Source: Ruminococcaceae bacterium UBA1405 (lineage in GTDB: Bacteria > Bacillota > Clostridia > Oscillospirales > Ruminococcaceae). Taken from it: a stretch of DNA of 64,000 bases. Location: NCBI GenBank assembly GCA_002305685.1, contig DBQB01000034.1:1-64000 (forward strand), given 5' to 3'. Positions 42,950-52,325 of this stretch are shown in pieces. Position 1 is the stretch's first letter. Every line of letters starts with the position of its first letter. A program made the translations under genes and the position numbers. Under the pieces are notes generated by a model, which worked only from the letters and a program-made list of their open reading frames with translations, had not been told where the DNA came from and ran no database searches.

Positions 42950-43570
42950 TCAGCGGATAAAGTTGGTGGTCTCCCGCTTCTCTTCCCGCATTGGTTCGAT
43001 GCCCGCTTTCTTTCCCGCCTCGATACATTGGAGCAGCCACGCCATATTGTTGCCCAGGGTACGCATAATCTGTAACCCTTCCTTATCCTGGAGCACCTGC
43101 TCCGGCGTGTTGCCATGAACCATGTTCCAGTACTGGGAGGAAACAACGGGCATCTGGCTGATGGTAAAATACTTCTGAATCACATCCAGCGAAGCCGTCG
43201 TTCCGGCCCGGCGGGCAGACGCCACCGCTGCGGCAGGCTTCATGGCAAACTGATTCTTTCCGGCATAGAACAGCCGGTCCAGCAGCGAGAGAACAGAGCC
43301 GTTGGGGGAAGCGTAATACACCGGGGTCCCCACCACCAGACCGTCCGCCTGTTCCATCTTTTCCAAGATCACATTGACAATATCGTCAAACACACATTTC
43401 CCGGTGGCTTTACATCTTCCGCAACCAATGCAGCCGCGGATATCCACCATGCCAATCTGCACAATCTCGGTTTCAATTCCATTTTTCTCCAGCTGACCTG
43501 CCACCTCTTTCAGCGCGGTGTAGGTACAGCCCTTTTCGTGAGGGCTTCCGTTGAGAAGCAAAACCTTCAT
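42950..43570 (-). CDS. Flavodoxin-fold NAD(P)H-dependent reductase (iron-sulfur flavoprotein-like)
   Basis: 206 residues. MKVLLLNGSPHEKGCTYTAL is the FMN phosphate-binding loop of the family. CIGCGRCKATGKC gives four closely spaced Cys that could hold an Fe-S cluster, and GTPVYYASPNGSVLSLLDRL is the second flavin-contact motif. These proteins pass electrons to quinones, azo or other small acceptors. ATG 43570 has GAAAGG nine bases upstream; ATG 43579 is too close to it. Follows the GH78 gene by 88 bases with a hairpin between. Confidence 0.9.
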   Translation of the reverse strand: MKVLLLNGSPHEKGCTYTALKEVAGQLEKNGIETEIVQIGMVDIRGCIGCGRCKATGKCVFDDIVNVILEKMEQADGLVVGTPVYYASPNGSVLSLLDRLFYAGKNQFAMKPAAAVASARRAGTTASLDVIQKYFTISQMPVVSSQYWNMVHGNTPEQVLQDKEGLQIMRTLGNNMAWLLQCIEAGKKAGIEPMREEKRETTNFIR

Positions 43571-43593
43571 CTGTGTCATCCTTTCGACAAACC

Positions 43594-43624
43594 AGGAGGG
43601 TATGCGCCAACCGCACACCCTCCT
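43594..43624 (-). terminator. Hairpin between GH78 and the flavodoxin-like gene
   Basis: AGGAGGGTGTGCG and CGCATACCCTCCT form a 13-bp stem with one mismatch. On the minus strand it is followed only by GGTTTG, so termination is probably partial. The left arm contains an anti-Shine-Dalgarno-like ACCCTCCT. Confidence 0.5.
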
Positions 43625-43658
43625 TTCTTATTTCTTGCAGACAGGATACCCTATCCCG

Positions 43659-46274
43659 TTACTGCTGCAAAATCTCGTAACAGCCGGCTTTGAGCACAAA
43701 GCTCTGCTTGTCATCCGCCTTGCCGTTGATGGTATATCCACCGCTCCAGGGCAGCGTCACCTGTGCCTGGGCATTGAAAGGCACCTCGATTTCCAGCCGC
43801 AAACCGTTATCCCCATAAGCCCAGTTGATCTTATAGGTTCCTACCGCACTGTCATACCGGCAATGCGCCCATTTGATTCTGGAATCAGGCTGCGGAGAAA
43901 TACGCACCTTGGCAAAACCGGGGCCCTCTTCATCCGGAACAAGGCCGCACATATTGCGGTACATCCACTCCACAATGGAGCCATAGGCGTAATGGTTGAG
44001 GCTGTTCATGCCGGTATCGCTGATCCGTCCGTCCGGCAGCACCGAGTTCCAACGCTCCCAAACGGTGGTGGCTCCCATATTGACCTCATACAGCCAGCTG
44101 GGGAAATCCTCGTTAAACAGCAGGGTATAAGCATAATCCCCGCTGCCGTTGTCAGAAAGTACCCGGCACAGATAAGGCGTTCCCACAAATCCGGTATCCA
44201 GATGCAGATGGTTGCTCTCCAGCTTCGCCCGCAGATCCTTTACCAACCGCTCACGATGCTCGGAAGGCACAATATTCATAAACAGCGCCACCACCATCGC
44301 GGTTTGGGTATTGATGGCAATCCGTCCGGAACTGGTGAAATACTCTTTGCGCATGGCACTGCGCACTTCCTCTGCCAGATTGCGATAAACCTTATAAAGG
44401 ACCTTTTCCCCTAACACCTGCGCCGCCTTGGCGGTAAGCTCAGCGGAATAGAGATAGTAGGCGGAGGCAATGTAAGCGTTGTCGGTTCCGCCAAAGCGGC
44501 TTTCCTTATCCGGATTGTCCAGTGCCAGCCAGTCCGCAAAATGGAATCCGGTGCGCCACAGCCGATGGCCGCCATCCTTCTCATCCTGCCCCTTGATATA
44601 ATTGACCCAGCCGCACATATTGGCAAACTGACGGCGCAACATCTGCTTGTCTCCATAGTGCAGATACATCGTCCAGGGGATGACGGTAGCCGCATCGCCC
44701 CAGGCACAGGAACCATGGCACTGGGCATCTTTGCCCATCACCATATTGTGATGGGAACGAATCATCTGAGGCACCACATGAGGCACCGAACCACCGTAAA
44801 ATTCCTGCTCGAAGTGCATATCGTAGAGATATTTGGAGAAGAACGCAGGGGTATACATATTAAAGCTGGCGGTACCACAGAAAATCTGTGCATCACCGGT
44901 CCAGCCCATCCGCTCATCCCGCTGCGGGCAATCGGTGGGAACATCCAGGAAGTTGCCCTTCTGACCCCAGAGCGCGTTGTGAATCAGCTGGTTGACCTTC
45001 TCGTTGGAGGTCTTGAGATAACCGGTGCGCTCCAGCTGGGAATGAAGCACATAGGCGGTAAAGTTTTCCGGCTTTATCTCCTGGGACGTAATAACATTGA
45101 GATAGCGAAAACCGTAGAAGGTGAAATGGGGCCGCACATGCGCCGGCTTTCCGGCAGAAATAAAGGTGTACTCCTCCTTGGCGCTGCGCAGATTATCCCG
45201 GTAGAAGCAGTCGTTCTGCAAAATTTCACCGCACTGCACCACCAGTTTTTCCCCGGCGGGAAGATCACAGTCTATCTCCATCCATCCGGTAAGGTTCTGT
45301 CCAAAGTCCAGTACCGTCTCCCCGGCAGGGGTATGTATCACGCTGATGGGATGAATGGTCTCCTGTTTGGTGACCGGAACCCCCCAACGGGCGGTGAGCT
45401 TGTTATAACCAAGGCCTGCTGCGTGTACGCCAAACCAGTTTCCCGCAGCGGGATCGCTGTTCCAATTCTCGATTTCCAGACGGGCGTCAAAGACTTCACC
45501 GTCATAGATGCTGCTCTCCACCACCGGACCAAGAGCGGACTGCCAGCTGTTGTCGGTTACCACCCAGACTGTGGAACCGTCCATCAGTTCAATGGCCATC
45601 TCGCACAAAAACGCAAACTGTCCGCCGAAGGGATGGGAATCGCTGCTAAAGCCGAAACGGCCCATATACCAGCCGTTGCCCAGCATTGCACCCGCCACAT
45701 TCTCTCCATCCTGCAACAGATCGGTGATATCATAGGTCTGATACTGAATCCAGTAATCGTAATCGTTATATCCAGGGGTCAGGACCTCGTCTCCCACCTT
45801 CTGGCCGTTGAGATAGAACTCATAAACACCCAAACCGGTCACATAGGCTCTGGCCTGACGGATTTGATCCTTGGGCGGAATGGTAAACACCTTGCGCACC
45901 AGCGGATGGCTGGTGCAGGCGATTGCAGGGGTAATCCACATTCCTTTCCACCGCTCATCCAGTTTTCCGGTTTCAAAAAACGCCGGATCGCTGAGCGCTG
46001 TATCCCCATCGTCAGCCCACACCTGTACCCGCCACCAATATCGGGTACGAGGGGTCAGCACGACATCGGGATGAAAATCCAAGCTGTCGGAGGTGGGTAA
46101 TTTTCCGCTGTCATAGATCAGATGGGAAAATTCTTCGTCCAAAGAAACCTGTACCTGTGCAAACTTCTGGAAACTGCCGGTGCTGTCCTGGGTCACCCAG
46201 GAAAAACTGAGCCCGTCCAGCGTATAGCCCACAGGGTTATCAAAATGGTTGACACGAAGCTTATGAATATACAT
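43659..46274 (-). CDS. Glycoside hydrolase family 78 alpha-L-rhamnosidase
   Basis: 871 residues, full five-domain layout of bacterial alpha-L-rhamnosidases. It has an N-terminal fibronectin-like domain (HFDNPVGYTLDGLSFSW), a jelly-roll with VTGLGVYEFYLNGQKVGDEV and MLGNGWYMGRFGF, the (alpha/alpha)6 catalytic barrel with DVPTDCPQRDERMGWTGDAQ (acidic catalytic residues), and a C-terminal beta domain. No signal peptide, so it acts on imported rhamnosides such as pectin fragments or flavonoid glycosides. ATG 46274 follows GGAGGGAGAAA. Divergent from the GH42 gene. Confidence 0.95.
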   Translation of the reverse strand: MYIHKLRVNHFDNPVGYTLDGLSFSWVTQDSTGSFQKFAQVQVSLDEEFSHLIYDSGKLPTSDSLDFHPDVVLTPRTRYWWRVQVWADDGDTALSDPAFFETGKLDERWKGMWITPAIACTSHPLVRKVFTIPPKDQIRQARAYVTGLGVYEFYLNGQKVGDEVLTPGYNDYDYWIQYQTYDITDLLQDGENVAGAMLGNGWYMGRFGFSSDSHPFGGQFAFLCEMAIELMDGSTVWVVTDNSWQSALGPVVESSIYDGEVFDARLEIENWNSDPAAGNWFGVHAAGLGYNKLTARWGVPVTKQETIHPISVIHTPAGETVLDFGQNLTGWMEIDCDLPAGEKLVVQCGEILQNDCFYRDNLRSAKEEYTFISAGKPAHVRPHFTFYGFRYLNVITSQEIKPENFTAYVLHSQLERTGYLKTSNEKVNQLIHNALWGQKGNFLDVPTDCPQRDERMGWTGDAQIFCGTASFNMYTPAFFSKYLYDMHFEQEFYGGSVPHVVPQMIRSHHNMVMGKDAQCHGSCAWGDAATVIPWTMYLHYGDKQMLRRQFANMCGWVNYIKGQDEKDGGHRLWRTGFHFADWLALDNPDKESRFGGTDNAYIASAYYLYSAELTAKAAQVLGEKVLYKVYRNLAEEVRSAMRKEYFTSSGRIAINTQTAMVVALFMNIVPSEHRERLVKDLRAKLESNHLHLDTGFVGTPYLCRVLSDNGSGDYAYTLLFNEDFPSWLYEVNMGATTVWERWNSVLPDGRISDTGMNSLNHYAYGSIVEWMYRNMCGLVPDEEGPGFAKVRISPQPDSRIKWAHCRYDSAVGTYKINWAYGDNGLRLEIEVPFNAQAQVTLPWSGGYTINGKADDKQSFVLKAGCYEILQQ

Positions 46275-46352
46275 TTTCTGTTTCTCCCTCCACATCATGA
46301 TGTAATTGTAAGGCGTATGGCTCCGTGGGGGAACTCTGCTGCCTCCGGGCTT

Positions 46353-46358
46353 ATTATA
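46353..46358 (-). promoter_or_regulatory. -10 element of the GH78 gene
   Basis: Minus-strand TATAAT with ATGG upstream; the -35 region is poor, which suits an activator-dependent promoter. Inference only. Confidence 0.4.
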
Positions 46359-46456
46359 CCATTGATTGTTTGGAAAATATATGGATTTTTTCTAAAAATG
46401 CTTCTTCTTTCAGTGAAAATTTTTCCGAATATCTTTTCTTACCCTACGGTTACAGA

Positions 46457-46462
46457 TATAAT
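46457..46462 (+). promoter_or_regulatory. -10 element of the GH42 gene
   Basis: TATAAT with AGA upstream, 157 bases before the GH42 start; the -35 is a poor TTTTCT. Confidence 0.4.
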
Positions 46463-46619
46463 AGGGATGAAAGCCGCACATCCCTATCCATTTCTTTGCT
46501 TTTGCAAAAAACAGATACAACCATTGTTTCTCCCTGTATCCCATAGCCTTCTGTAAACCCATAACATTTATATCTACATATCATTTTTCACCAACCTATA
46601 TCTGAAAGGAGCATCTCCG

Positions 46620-48623
46620 ATGTCGCAACGGCCAACAAAAGCCATTACCCAGACCCCTTTCCATTATGGAGCCGCCTACTATCCGGAACTTTGGAGCGAA
46701 AAACAGATCGCTGAGGATATCGCACATATGAAGAAGGTGGGAATCAACTGTGTTCGTATGGGGGAATTCGCATGGCATACCATGGAACCCAAACAGGATC
46801 AGATAGATCTCTCCTTCTTTAAGGATATCATCCTGCGGTTATGGGAAAACGGGATTCAGACGGTACTTTGTACCCCCACGCCTACCCCGCCCCGCTGGCT
46901 GACCTACCAGCATCCCGATACCGCCTTTGTCACCCGGGACGGCATAAAATATGAACACGGCGCCCGCCAGCATGTGTGTACCAATCATCCCTTTTTCCGC
47001 CAACGCTCCGACATCATCGTCAGCGCCATGGCGCGGGAGCTGGGAAATCTGCCCGGGGTTGTGGCCTGGCAGCTGGACAATGAATTCAAGTGCCATATCT
47101 CCGAATGCTGCTGCGAGACCTGCAAAGGATTATGGCACCAGTGGCTGCGGGAAAAATATGGAACCATCGACGCCCTCAACGAAGCCTGGGGCACTGCGAT
47201 CTGGAGCCAATATTACGAAAACTTTGAACAGGTTCCCCAGCCGGTGACCACCCCCTTCCTTCATAACCCTTCCCTGGAACTCAACTACCGGCTGTTCTCC
47301 ATGGATAAGATCAATGAATTTGCCCATCGTCAGGCACAGCTGATCCGCCGCTACTGTGATGCACCCATCACCCATAATACCGGTATGTCCTTTGCTTTGG
47401 ACAACCAGGCACTGTTCCAGGATTTGGATTTCGTCTCCTTTGACACCTATCCCGGATACCAAAACTACGGCCATCTGCTGTTTCAGTATGACCGGTTCCG
47501 CGGGATGCAGCATCAGCCCTTCTGGCTGATGGAAACCAGCCCCGCCCATGCCGGATGCACCCTGCACACCCCCGCTCCCCATCCTGCCGGATTTTTGCGC
47601 AGCGAGGGCGTTTCCGCCATCGCCAGCGGAGCCATGGGATTCCATTACTGGCTGTGGCGGCAGCAGCGCACCGGCTGTGAGATGCCCCATGGATCGATCC
47701 TCACCAGCTGGGGAGAACCCAATGTAGGCTATGAAAACGCCAAGGCATTGGGTCATATCCTGAAAGAATTGGCGCCGATTGTGGAGAAGGCGCCGGTGGA
47801 CCAGGCACAGGTAGGGCTTCTGTATTCCGACATCGCCAACGCCTTTTTCAAAGGGGAATTCGGGGAGATGGTCCACTACCAGGACGCAGTAAGATCCATC
47901 TATTATCAGCTGATGGACTTAGGCGTCCATCGGGACATCATCACCGAGCGGGACGATCTCTCCCGTTACCGGGTGGTAATCGTACCTTATCTCCCGGCGG
48001 TAGATGACCCACTGCTGGAGCGGTTGACCCGCTTTGCCCAAAACGGCGGAACGCTGCTCATCGGTCCCATGACCGGATACCGTACCACCGAACACACCGT
48101 ACCTACCGACCATGCGCTGGGAAAACTGGAAGCGCTCTGTGGGGTTCACGTTCTTCAGTTCTACCGCGCCGACGGCACCGACGCCCAGATGAAGGGATTC
48201 GGTTTGTGCTGCGCCCCCGTTCACTGGGCTGCTCCCTGCTCCCCTGTGGAAGACACCGAGAGCCTGGCAGCTTATGAAACCTCGCTGCATCCCCATTGCA
48301 GCGCCATCACCCGCCGCACCTTGGGAAGCGGGGCGGTATACTTCCTGGCGGCGACCCCCGACGCAGAGGAGGCAGACGCCTTCTGGAAGGGACTTCTGGA
48401 GCAGATATGCAGAGAGGGAAAGGTCGGCTACCGGTATCCCACCGACCGGGGTACGCTGGCGGTTCCCCACGGGGAAGGCCGCATTCTCTTTTTGGTAAAT
48501 ATGGACGGCAAGGGGGCCACCATCCCGCTGGAAGGCGAATGGAAGGATGCTCTCACCGGTAAGGCGGTCACCGCACCTGTAAAACTGGATCCATATGGTT
48601 ACGCTGTTTTAGAAAAAGCATAA
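46620..48623 (+). CDS. Glycoside hydrolase family 42 beta-galactosidase
   Basis: 667 residues, cytoplasmic. The TIM barrel carries GAAYYPELWSEKQIAEDIAH, the acid/base Glu155 in AWQLDNEFKC and the nucleophile Glu305 in FWLMETSPAH. Cys120 and the cluster Cys158, 163, 165, 168 match the GH42 zinc site. A trimerisation domain and a small beta domain follow. GH42 enzymes release galactose from beta-galactosides such as galactan fragments or lactose-type sugars. AAAGGAG lies 8 bases before ATG. Confidence 0.96.
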   Translation: MSQRPTKAITQTPFHYGAAYYPELWSEKQIAEDIAHMKKVGINCVRMGEFAWHTMEPKQDQIDLSFFKDIILRLWENGIQTVLCTPTPTPPRWLTYQHPDTAFVTRDGIKYEHGARQHVCTNHPFFRQRSDIIVSAMARELGNLPGVVAWQLDNEFKCHISECCCETCKGLWHQWLREKYGTIDALNEAWGTAIWSQYYENFEQVPQPVTTPFLHNPSLELNYRLFSMDKINEFAHRQAQLIRRYCDAPITHNTGMSFALDNQALFQDLDFVSFDTYPGYQNYGHLLFQYDRFRGMQHQPFWLMETSPAHAGCTLHTPAPHPAGFLRSEGVSAIASGAMGFHYWLWRQQRTGCEMPHGSILTSWGEPNVGYENAKALGHILKELAPIVEKAPVDQAQVGLLYSDIANAFFKGEFGEMVHYQDAVRSIYYQLMDLGVHRDIITERDDLSRYRVVIVPYLPAVDDPLLERLTRFAQNGGTLLIGPMTGYRTTEHTVPTDHALGKLEALCGVHVLQFYRADGTDAQMKGFGLCCAPVHWAAPCSPVEDTESLAAYETSLHPHCSAITRRTLGSGAVYFLAATPDAEEADAFWKGLLEQICREGKVGYRYPTDRGTLAVPHGEGRILFLVNMDGKGATIPLEGEWKDALTGKAVTAPVKLDPYGYAVLEKA

Positions 48624-48637
48624 CAAAATAAAGCCCT

Positions 48638-48690
48638 GACAAAGTATATGTTCTTCTCCAAAAAGGACATATACTTTGTCTGTTTATTTT
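48638..48690 (+). terminator. GH42 terminator
   Basis: GACAAAGTATATGT pairs perfectly with ACATATACTTTGTC, followed by TGTTTATTTT. Confidence 0.85.
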
Positions 48691-48694
48691 GGGG

Positions 48695-48723
48695 TTGCTT
48701 TTCTGAAAACGGTAGGATAAACT
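48695..48723 (+). promoter_or_regulatory. Promoter of the TagF-like/flippase unit
   Basis: TTGCTT (48695-48700), 17 bases, TAAACT (48718-48723). Confidence 0.65.
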
Positions 48724-48831
48724 GATAAGTATAAAACTTTTATGATAATATTTTATGGTTTTAGGACGGTTTTTTGCCGTATCCTCTTCCAATAAACAAA
48801 ATATGACGTTAGAAGGGAAGGGCGCCACCAG

Positions 48832-50049
48832 ATGAGGATTTTGCAGAAAATTCGGGATAAACTGGCCATTGGATGGCGGATTAGCCACCTAATTGGACTG
48901 ATGAAGCCGATCCAGAACGAGAAAATTGTTTTCAACAATTTCCTCGGCAAGGGTTATGGAGACGATCCCAAATACATTTGTGAAGCATTGCGCAAAATCC
49001 GCAGCGATCTGGATCTGGTCTGGCTTACAGATCCCCAGAAGAATAGGGAGCAACTGGATCTACCTGCTGAGGTTCGCTGTGTTGCCTACGGTTCCCGTCA
49101 GGCGTTATACGAGCTGACAACCGCCCACATCTGGATTTCCAATGTAAAAAACAGCATCAAACCCCCCAAACGTGCCGGACAGTTTTATCTGCAAACCTGG
49201 CACTCTTTTCTGGGAATCAAACAAAATGAGCAGACCGTGGAACAAAAATTGTCCCCGGAATATGTGTTATCCGCCAAAAGAGACGCTGCCATGACAGATC
49301 TCATGTATTCCAACAACGATATCCGGTTAGCGTTATACCGAAACCATTACTGGTATCGTGGACCGGTTATAAAATGCGGTGTACCCCATTGCGGCCTGTA
49401 TCTAAAACCGGAGAAAATGGCCTGGGCTGGCGCACGGGTTCGAGAGTATTTTTCTCTGGACGCTGACACCCAGATCATTCTCTATGCTCCTACTTTCCGC
49501 GGTTACGCAGAGACAACCGAAATGCTTCTGGACTTTCAGCGATGCCTGGAAATCTTCGCAGAATGGGGAAAAAGGCATGATGATACCGCATCCGCTCCCA
49601 AAAAGTATGTGCTGTTGTGGCGGCTTCATCCCAACCTGGCAAACCGCTGCCGCGAACAGATCCAGAACCCCTCCGTCGTCAACGCCACCAACTATCCGGA
49701 TATCTACGAACTGGTTGCCGCCTGCGATATTCTTATTTCCGATTATTCCGCCTGCATTTTTGACGGGGCGCTGGCGGGCAAGCCGGTATTTCTCTATACG
49801 CCGGATCTGCAGCAGTACTGTAAGGACGATCGGGCTTTGACCTTTTCACCCCAACAGCTCCCCTTCTCTTTCAGCATGAACCATACCCAACTGAAAGAAA
49901 ATGTGGAAACGTTTTCTTTGTCGGATTATCAGAACAAATGCCGGCAATTTTTCTGTTCCATAGGACTGGTGGACGACGGGACGGGAGCGGAAGTTTTGGC
50001 ACAACGGATTTTAGATCAAATAAAGGAGCATGAGAGATCACGTGAGTAA
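48832..50049 (+). CDS. CDP-glycerol glycerophosphotransferase (TagB/TagF-like) family protein
   Basis: 405 residues, no membrane helix, basic N-terminus suited to peripheral membrane binding. The GT-B fold transferase motifs are FYLQTWHSFLGIK (the family WHG with the His kept), IILYAPTFRGY, YVLLWRLHPNLANR, and YPDIYELVAACDILISDYSA with the acidic FDGALAGKPVFLY. Such enzymes add glycerol- or ribitol-phosphate units to wall polymers. It overlaps the flippase gene by 20 bases, so both probably serve export of one surface polymer. Confidence 0.88.
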   Translation: MRILQKIRDKLAIGWRISHLIGLMKPIQNEKIVFNNFLGKGYGDDPKYICEALRKIRSDLDLVWLTDPQKNREQLDLPAEVRCVAYGSRQALYELTTAHIWISNVKNSIKPPKRAGQFYLQTWHSFLGIKQNEQTVEQKLSPEYVLSAKRDAAMTDLMYSNNDIRLALYRNHYWYRGPVIKCGVPHCGLYLKPEKMAWAGARVREYFSLDADTQIILYAPTFRGYAETTEMLLDFQRCLEIFAEWGKRHDDTASAPKKYVLLWRLHPNLANRCREQIQNPSVVNATNYPDIYELVAACDILISDYSACIFDGALAGKPVFLYTPDLQQYCKDDRALTFSPQQLPFSFSMNHTQLKENVETFSLSDYQNKCRQFFCSIGLVDDGTGAEVLAQRILDQIKEHERSRE

Positions 50050-51565
50050 CCACAAAGTGCAAAGAGCCATACGCAATGCCACCTGTGGTATTGTGGGCAG
50101 AATCGTTTCGCTGGGGCTATCCTTTGTCCTCAGAACCATGATGATCTATACCCTGGGTTCTGAGTATCTGGGACTCAACAGCCTGTTCTCCTCCATTCTA
50201 CAGATTCTGAATCTGGCAGAACTGGGAATCGGGTCGGCCATCGTGTATAGTATGTACCGGCCCATCGTACAACAGGATCATGAGACGATCTGTGCTCTGT
50301 TAAATCTGTATCGGAGTATCTATCGTATCATCGGCGGCGTTATTTTTGCGGTAGGGTTATGTGTCATGCCCTTTATCCGGTATTTTATCGCCGGGGAGGT
50401 ACAGGCCGACGTAAACCTCTACGTTTTATATTTTATCCATCTGATCAATACCACTGCCGGATATCTGCTTTTTTCCTACCGCGCCTCTATTTTGGTGGCA
50501 CATCAGCGCAGCGATCTACCGGCTATTGTACATACCGCAGTGGAGATCCTCAAAGCTGCCGTTCAGATGTTTACACTGCTGGTTATACGCAATTATTATG
50601 GATATGTCATCGTGCTGCCCATGGCATCCATCACCGAAAATATTGTGACCGCCTATCTGGCCAAACGTTACTACCCCCAGTATGTCTGTCAGGGATCGGT
50701 CAGTCCACAGCTGAAAAAAAACATCAAAGAAAAAACCATGGCTCTGGTGGGAGTCAAAATTACCTCCCTGATTTACAATTCCGTAGACAGCGTGGTGATC
50801 TCCAGCTTTTTGGGGCTGGTTGTGCTGGCGCAGTACAACAACTACTACTATATCATGCAGGCTTTGATCACCATCATCTCCGCTGCATATAATTCGGTTA
50901 TGGCCATTGTGGGCAACAATATCGTCACCCAATCCACCGAAAAAAACTACAGCGACTACATGAACCTCTCCTTCCTCAACGCCTGGATGATCGGATGGTG
51001 TACCGTTTGCCTCTACTGTTTATATCAACCGTTCATGCTTTTGTGGGTAGGGTCGGAACTGATGTTTGACACCAGTGTTACCATCTGTTTTTGCGTTTAC
51101 TTCTACGTTTTCCAGCTAAAAGCCGTCCAAAGCACCTACAAGGACGCCGCTGGTCTTTGGAAGGAGGATCTCTACCGCTCCTATGCAACCAACCTCTTTA
51201 ACCTGGTCAGCAACCTGATCCTAGTGCAGGTGATCGGGGTATATGGGATTTTGCTTTCCACCATCTTTGCTCTGCTGGTGGTTTCCTATCCCTGGCAGAC
51301 CAAGATGATCCATCAAAAGCTGTTCCATTGCAGTATGGCGCCGTATCTGCTGCGGTTGGGTTACTATACCGCTGTAACCATACTGGGATGTGCCGTCACC
51401 GGCGTCACGTGCAGTTTGGTCCAAAGCACGGATTTTGTGGGGCTTATACTGCGGGGAATCATCTGCTGCGTCCTGCCCAACATCATCTTCCTGGTATGTT
51501 TTTTCCGGCTGAAAGAATTTCGGGCTGCTTTGGGGATCGTCAAACAGCTGCTGCACCGTCAATAA
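50030..51565 (+). CDS. Polysaccharide flippase (MATE/Wzx-like, MOP superfamily)
   Basis: 511 residues with about 12-14 transmembrane helices. Start region GIVGRIVSLGLSFVLRTMMI and YLGLNSLFSSILQILNLAEL are typical of PST/Wzx exporters of lipid-linked sugars. ATG 50030 is one base after AAAGGAG, which is tight; GTG 50042 is an alternative start. It overlaps and is coupled to the TagF-like gene. The two together look like a small surface-polymer locus. Confidence 0.88.
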   Translation: MRDHVSNHKVQRAIRNATCGIVGRIVSLGLSFVLRTMMIYTLGSEYLGLNSLFSSILQILNLAELGIGSAIVYSMYRPIVQQDHETICALLNLYRSIYRIIGGVIFAVGLCVMPFIRYFIAGEVQADVNLYVLYFIHLINTTAGYLLFSYRASILVAHQRSDLPAIVHTAVEILKAAVQMFTLLVIRNYYGYVIVLPMASITENIVTAYLAKRYYPQYVCQGSVSPQLKKNIKEKTMALVGVKITSLIYNSVDSVVISSFLGLVVLAQYNNYYYIMQALITIISAAYNSVMAIVGNNIVTQSTEKNYSDYMNLSFLNAWMIGWCTVCLYCLYQPFMLLWVGSELMFDTSVTICFCVYFYVFQLKAVQSTYKDAAGLWKEDLYRSYATNLFNLVSNLILVQVIGVYGILLSTIFALLVVSYPWQTKMIHQKLFHCSMAPYLLRLGYYTAVTILGCAVTGVTCSLVQSTDFVGLILRGIICCVLPNIIFLVCFFRLKEFRAALGIVKQLLHRQ

Positions 51566-51606
51566 TACTTTTAAAGGATATTTTCCTGCGGAAAAACATT
51601 ACTCTA

Positions 51607-51661
51607 TACAAAACGCCGGCCTGGCCGCATGAAAATCATGCAGCCGGGCCGGCGTTTTGTA
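51607..51661. terminator. Bidirectional terminator after the flippase
   Basis: TACAAAACGCCGGCC and GGCCGGCGTTTTGTA, with further inner pairing GCATGA/TCATGC: a very long stem between convergent genes. Confidence 0.92.
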
Positions 51662-51695
51662 CAGCTTCTCCCGCAGGGCAGAATTTTCTATCTGC

Positions 51696-52241
51696 TCAGC
51701 GTTTGCGGTATTTGGGGATATTCTCCTCCTGGATGGTCCTGCCCTGGGTATCGATGCCCACAATTACCTTGAAATCCTCCACATAATACCGTTTGATGGA
51801 TTCGGTTCCCAGGTCCGGGTAGGCGATTTCCTCCACTTCCTTCACCGCATTGGCGCACAGCGCGGCGGCTCCTCCTACGCCCAACAGGTATAATCCCTTA
51901 TATTTTTTACAGAGCTCTGCCACATAAGGGGCGCGATCCCCTTTCCCGATGGCAGCAACCATCCCCTGCTGGAACATGGCCTCCATATAGGGGTCCATCC
52001 GTGCGCTGGTGGTGGGGCCCAGCGGTCCGATCACTCGTCCCGGTCCTGCCGGACAGGGTCCGCAGTAAAAGATGATCTTTCCTTTCAGATCCAGCGGCAG
52101 CTTCTCCCCTTTGCAGATGGCTTCATACAAACGGGCGTGGGCGGCATCCCGGGCGGTATAGATATCCCCCGTCAATTCCAGCACATCCCCGATCTGAACC
52201 GATTCCAAAACCTCCCGAGTCAGCGGCAAGGTCACTTTCAT
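51696..52241 (-). CDS. Fe-S fumarate hydratase, beta subunit (class I, two-subunit type)
   Basis: 181 residues. Typical of the C-terminal domain of class I fumarases: VLELTGDIYTARDAAHARLY, IIFYCGPCPAGPGRVIGPLG, PTTSARMDPYMEAM and YYVEDFKVIVGIDTQG. Together with the alpha subunit it interconverts fumarate and malate with a [4Fe-4S] cluster. The related L-tartrate dehydratase (TtdAB) has the same layout and cannot be fully excluded. ATG 52241 follows AAAGGA at about 11 bases. It lies 84 bases after the alpha gene. Confidence 0.92.
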   Translation of the reverse strand: MKVTLPLTREVLESVQIGDVLELTGDIYTARDAAHARLYEAICKGEKLPLDLKGKIIFYCGPCPAGPGRVIGPLGPTTSARMDPYMEAMFQQGMVAAIGKGDRAPYVAELCKKYKGLYLLGVGGAAALCANAVKEVEEIAYPDLGTESIKRYYVEDFKVIVGIDTQGRTIQEENIPKYRKR

Positions 52242-52325
52242 TTTGACACCATTCCTTTCCCTGCCGTCAATCAGACCTCTGACTGACGCGCTGCATTCCT
52301 TATATTTCGACATTTAGCTAAATAT

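Larger units (their letters stand above)
46275..46619. other. Divergent GH78-GH42 control region
   Basis: 345 AT-rich bases with two opposing -10 elements and weak -35 regions. No gene or strong hairpin seen. A shared activator or repressor for the two glycosidases probably binds here. Confidence 0.5.

Noticed and set aside
43579..43591. A TTTGTCGAAA 0A-like match before the flavodoxin-like gene
   Set aside because: A single copy overlapping the ribosome site with no neighbouring boxes or promoter; likely chance.
43594..43624. Anti-Shine-Dalgarno hairpin as a thermosensor or riboswitch
   Set aside because: It is too far from the ribosome site to be clearly regulatory and is better explained as a weak terminator after the GH78 gene.
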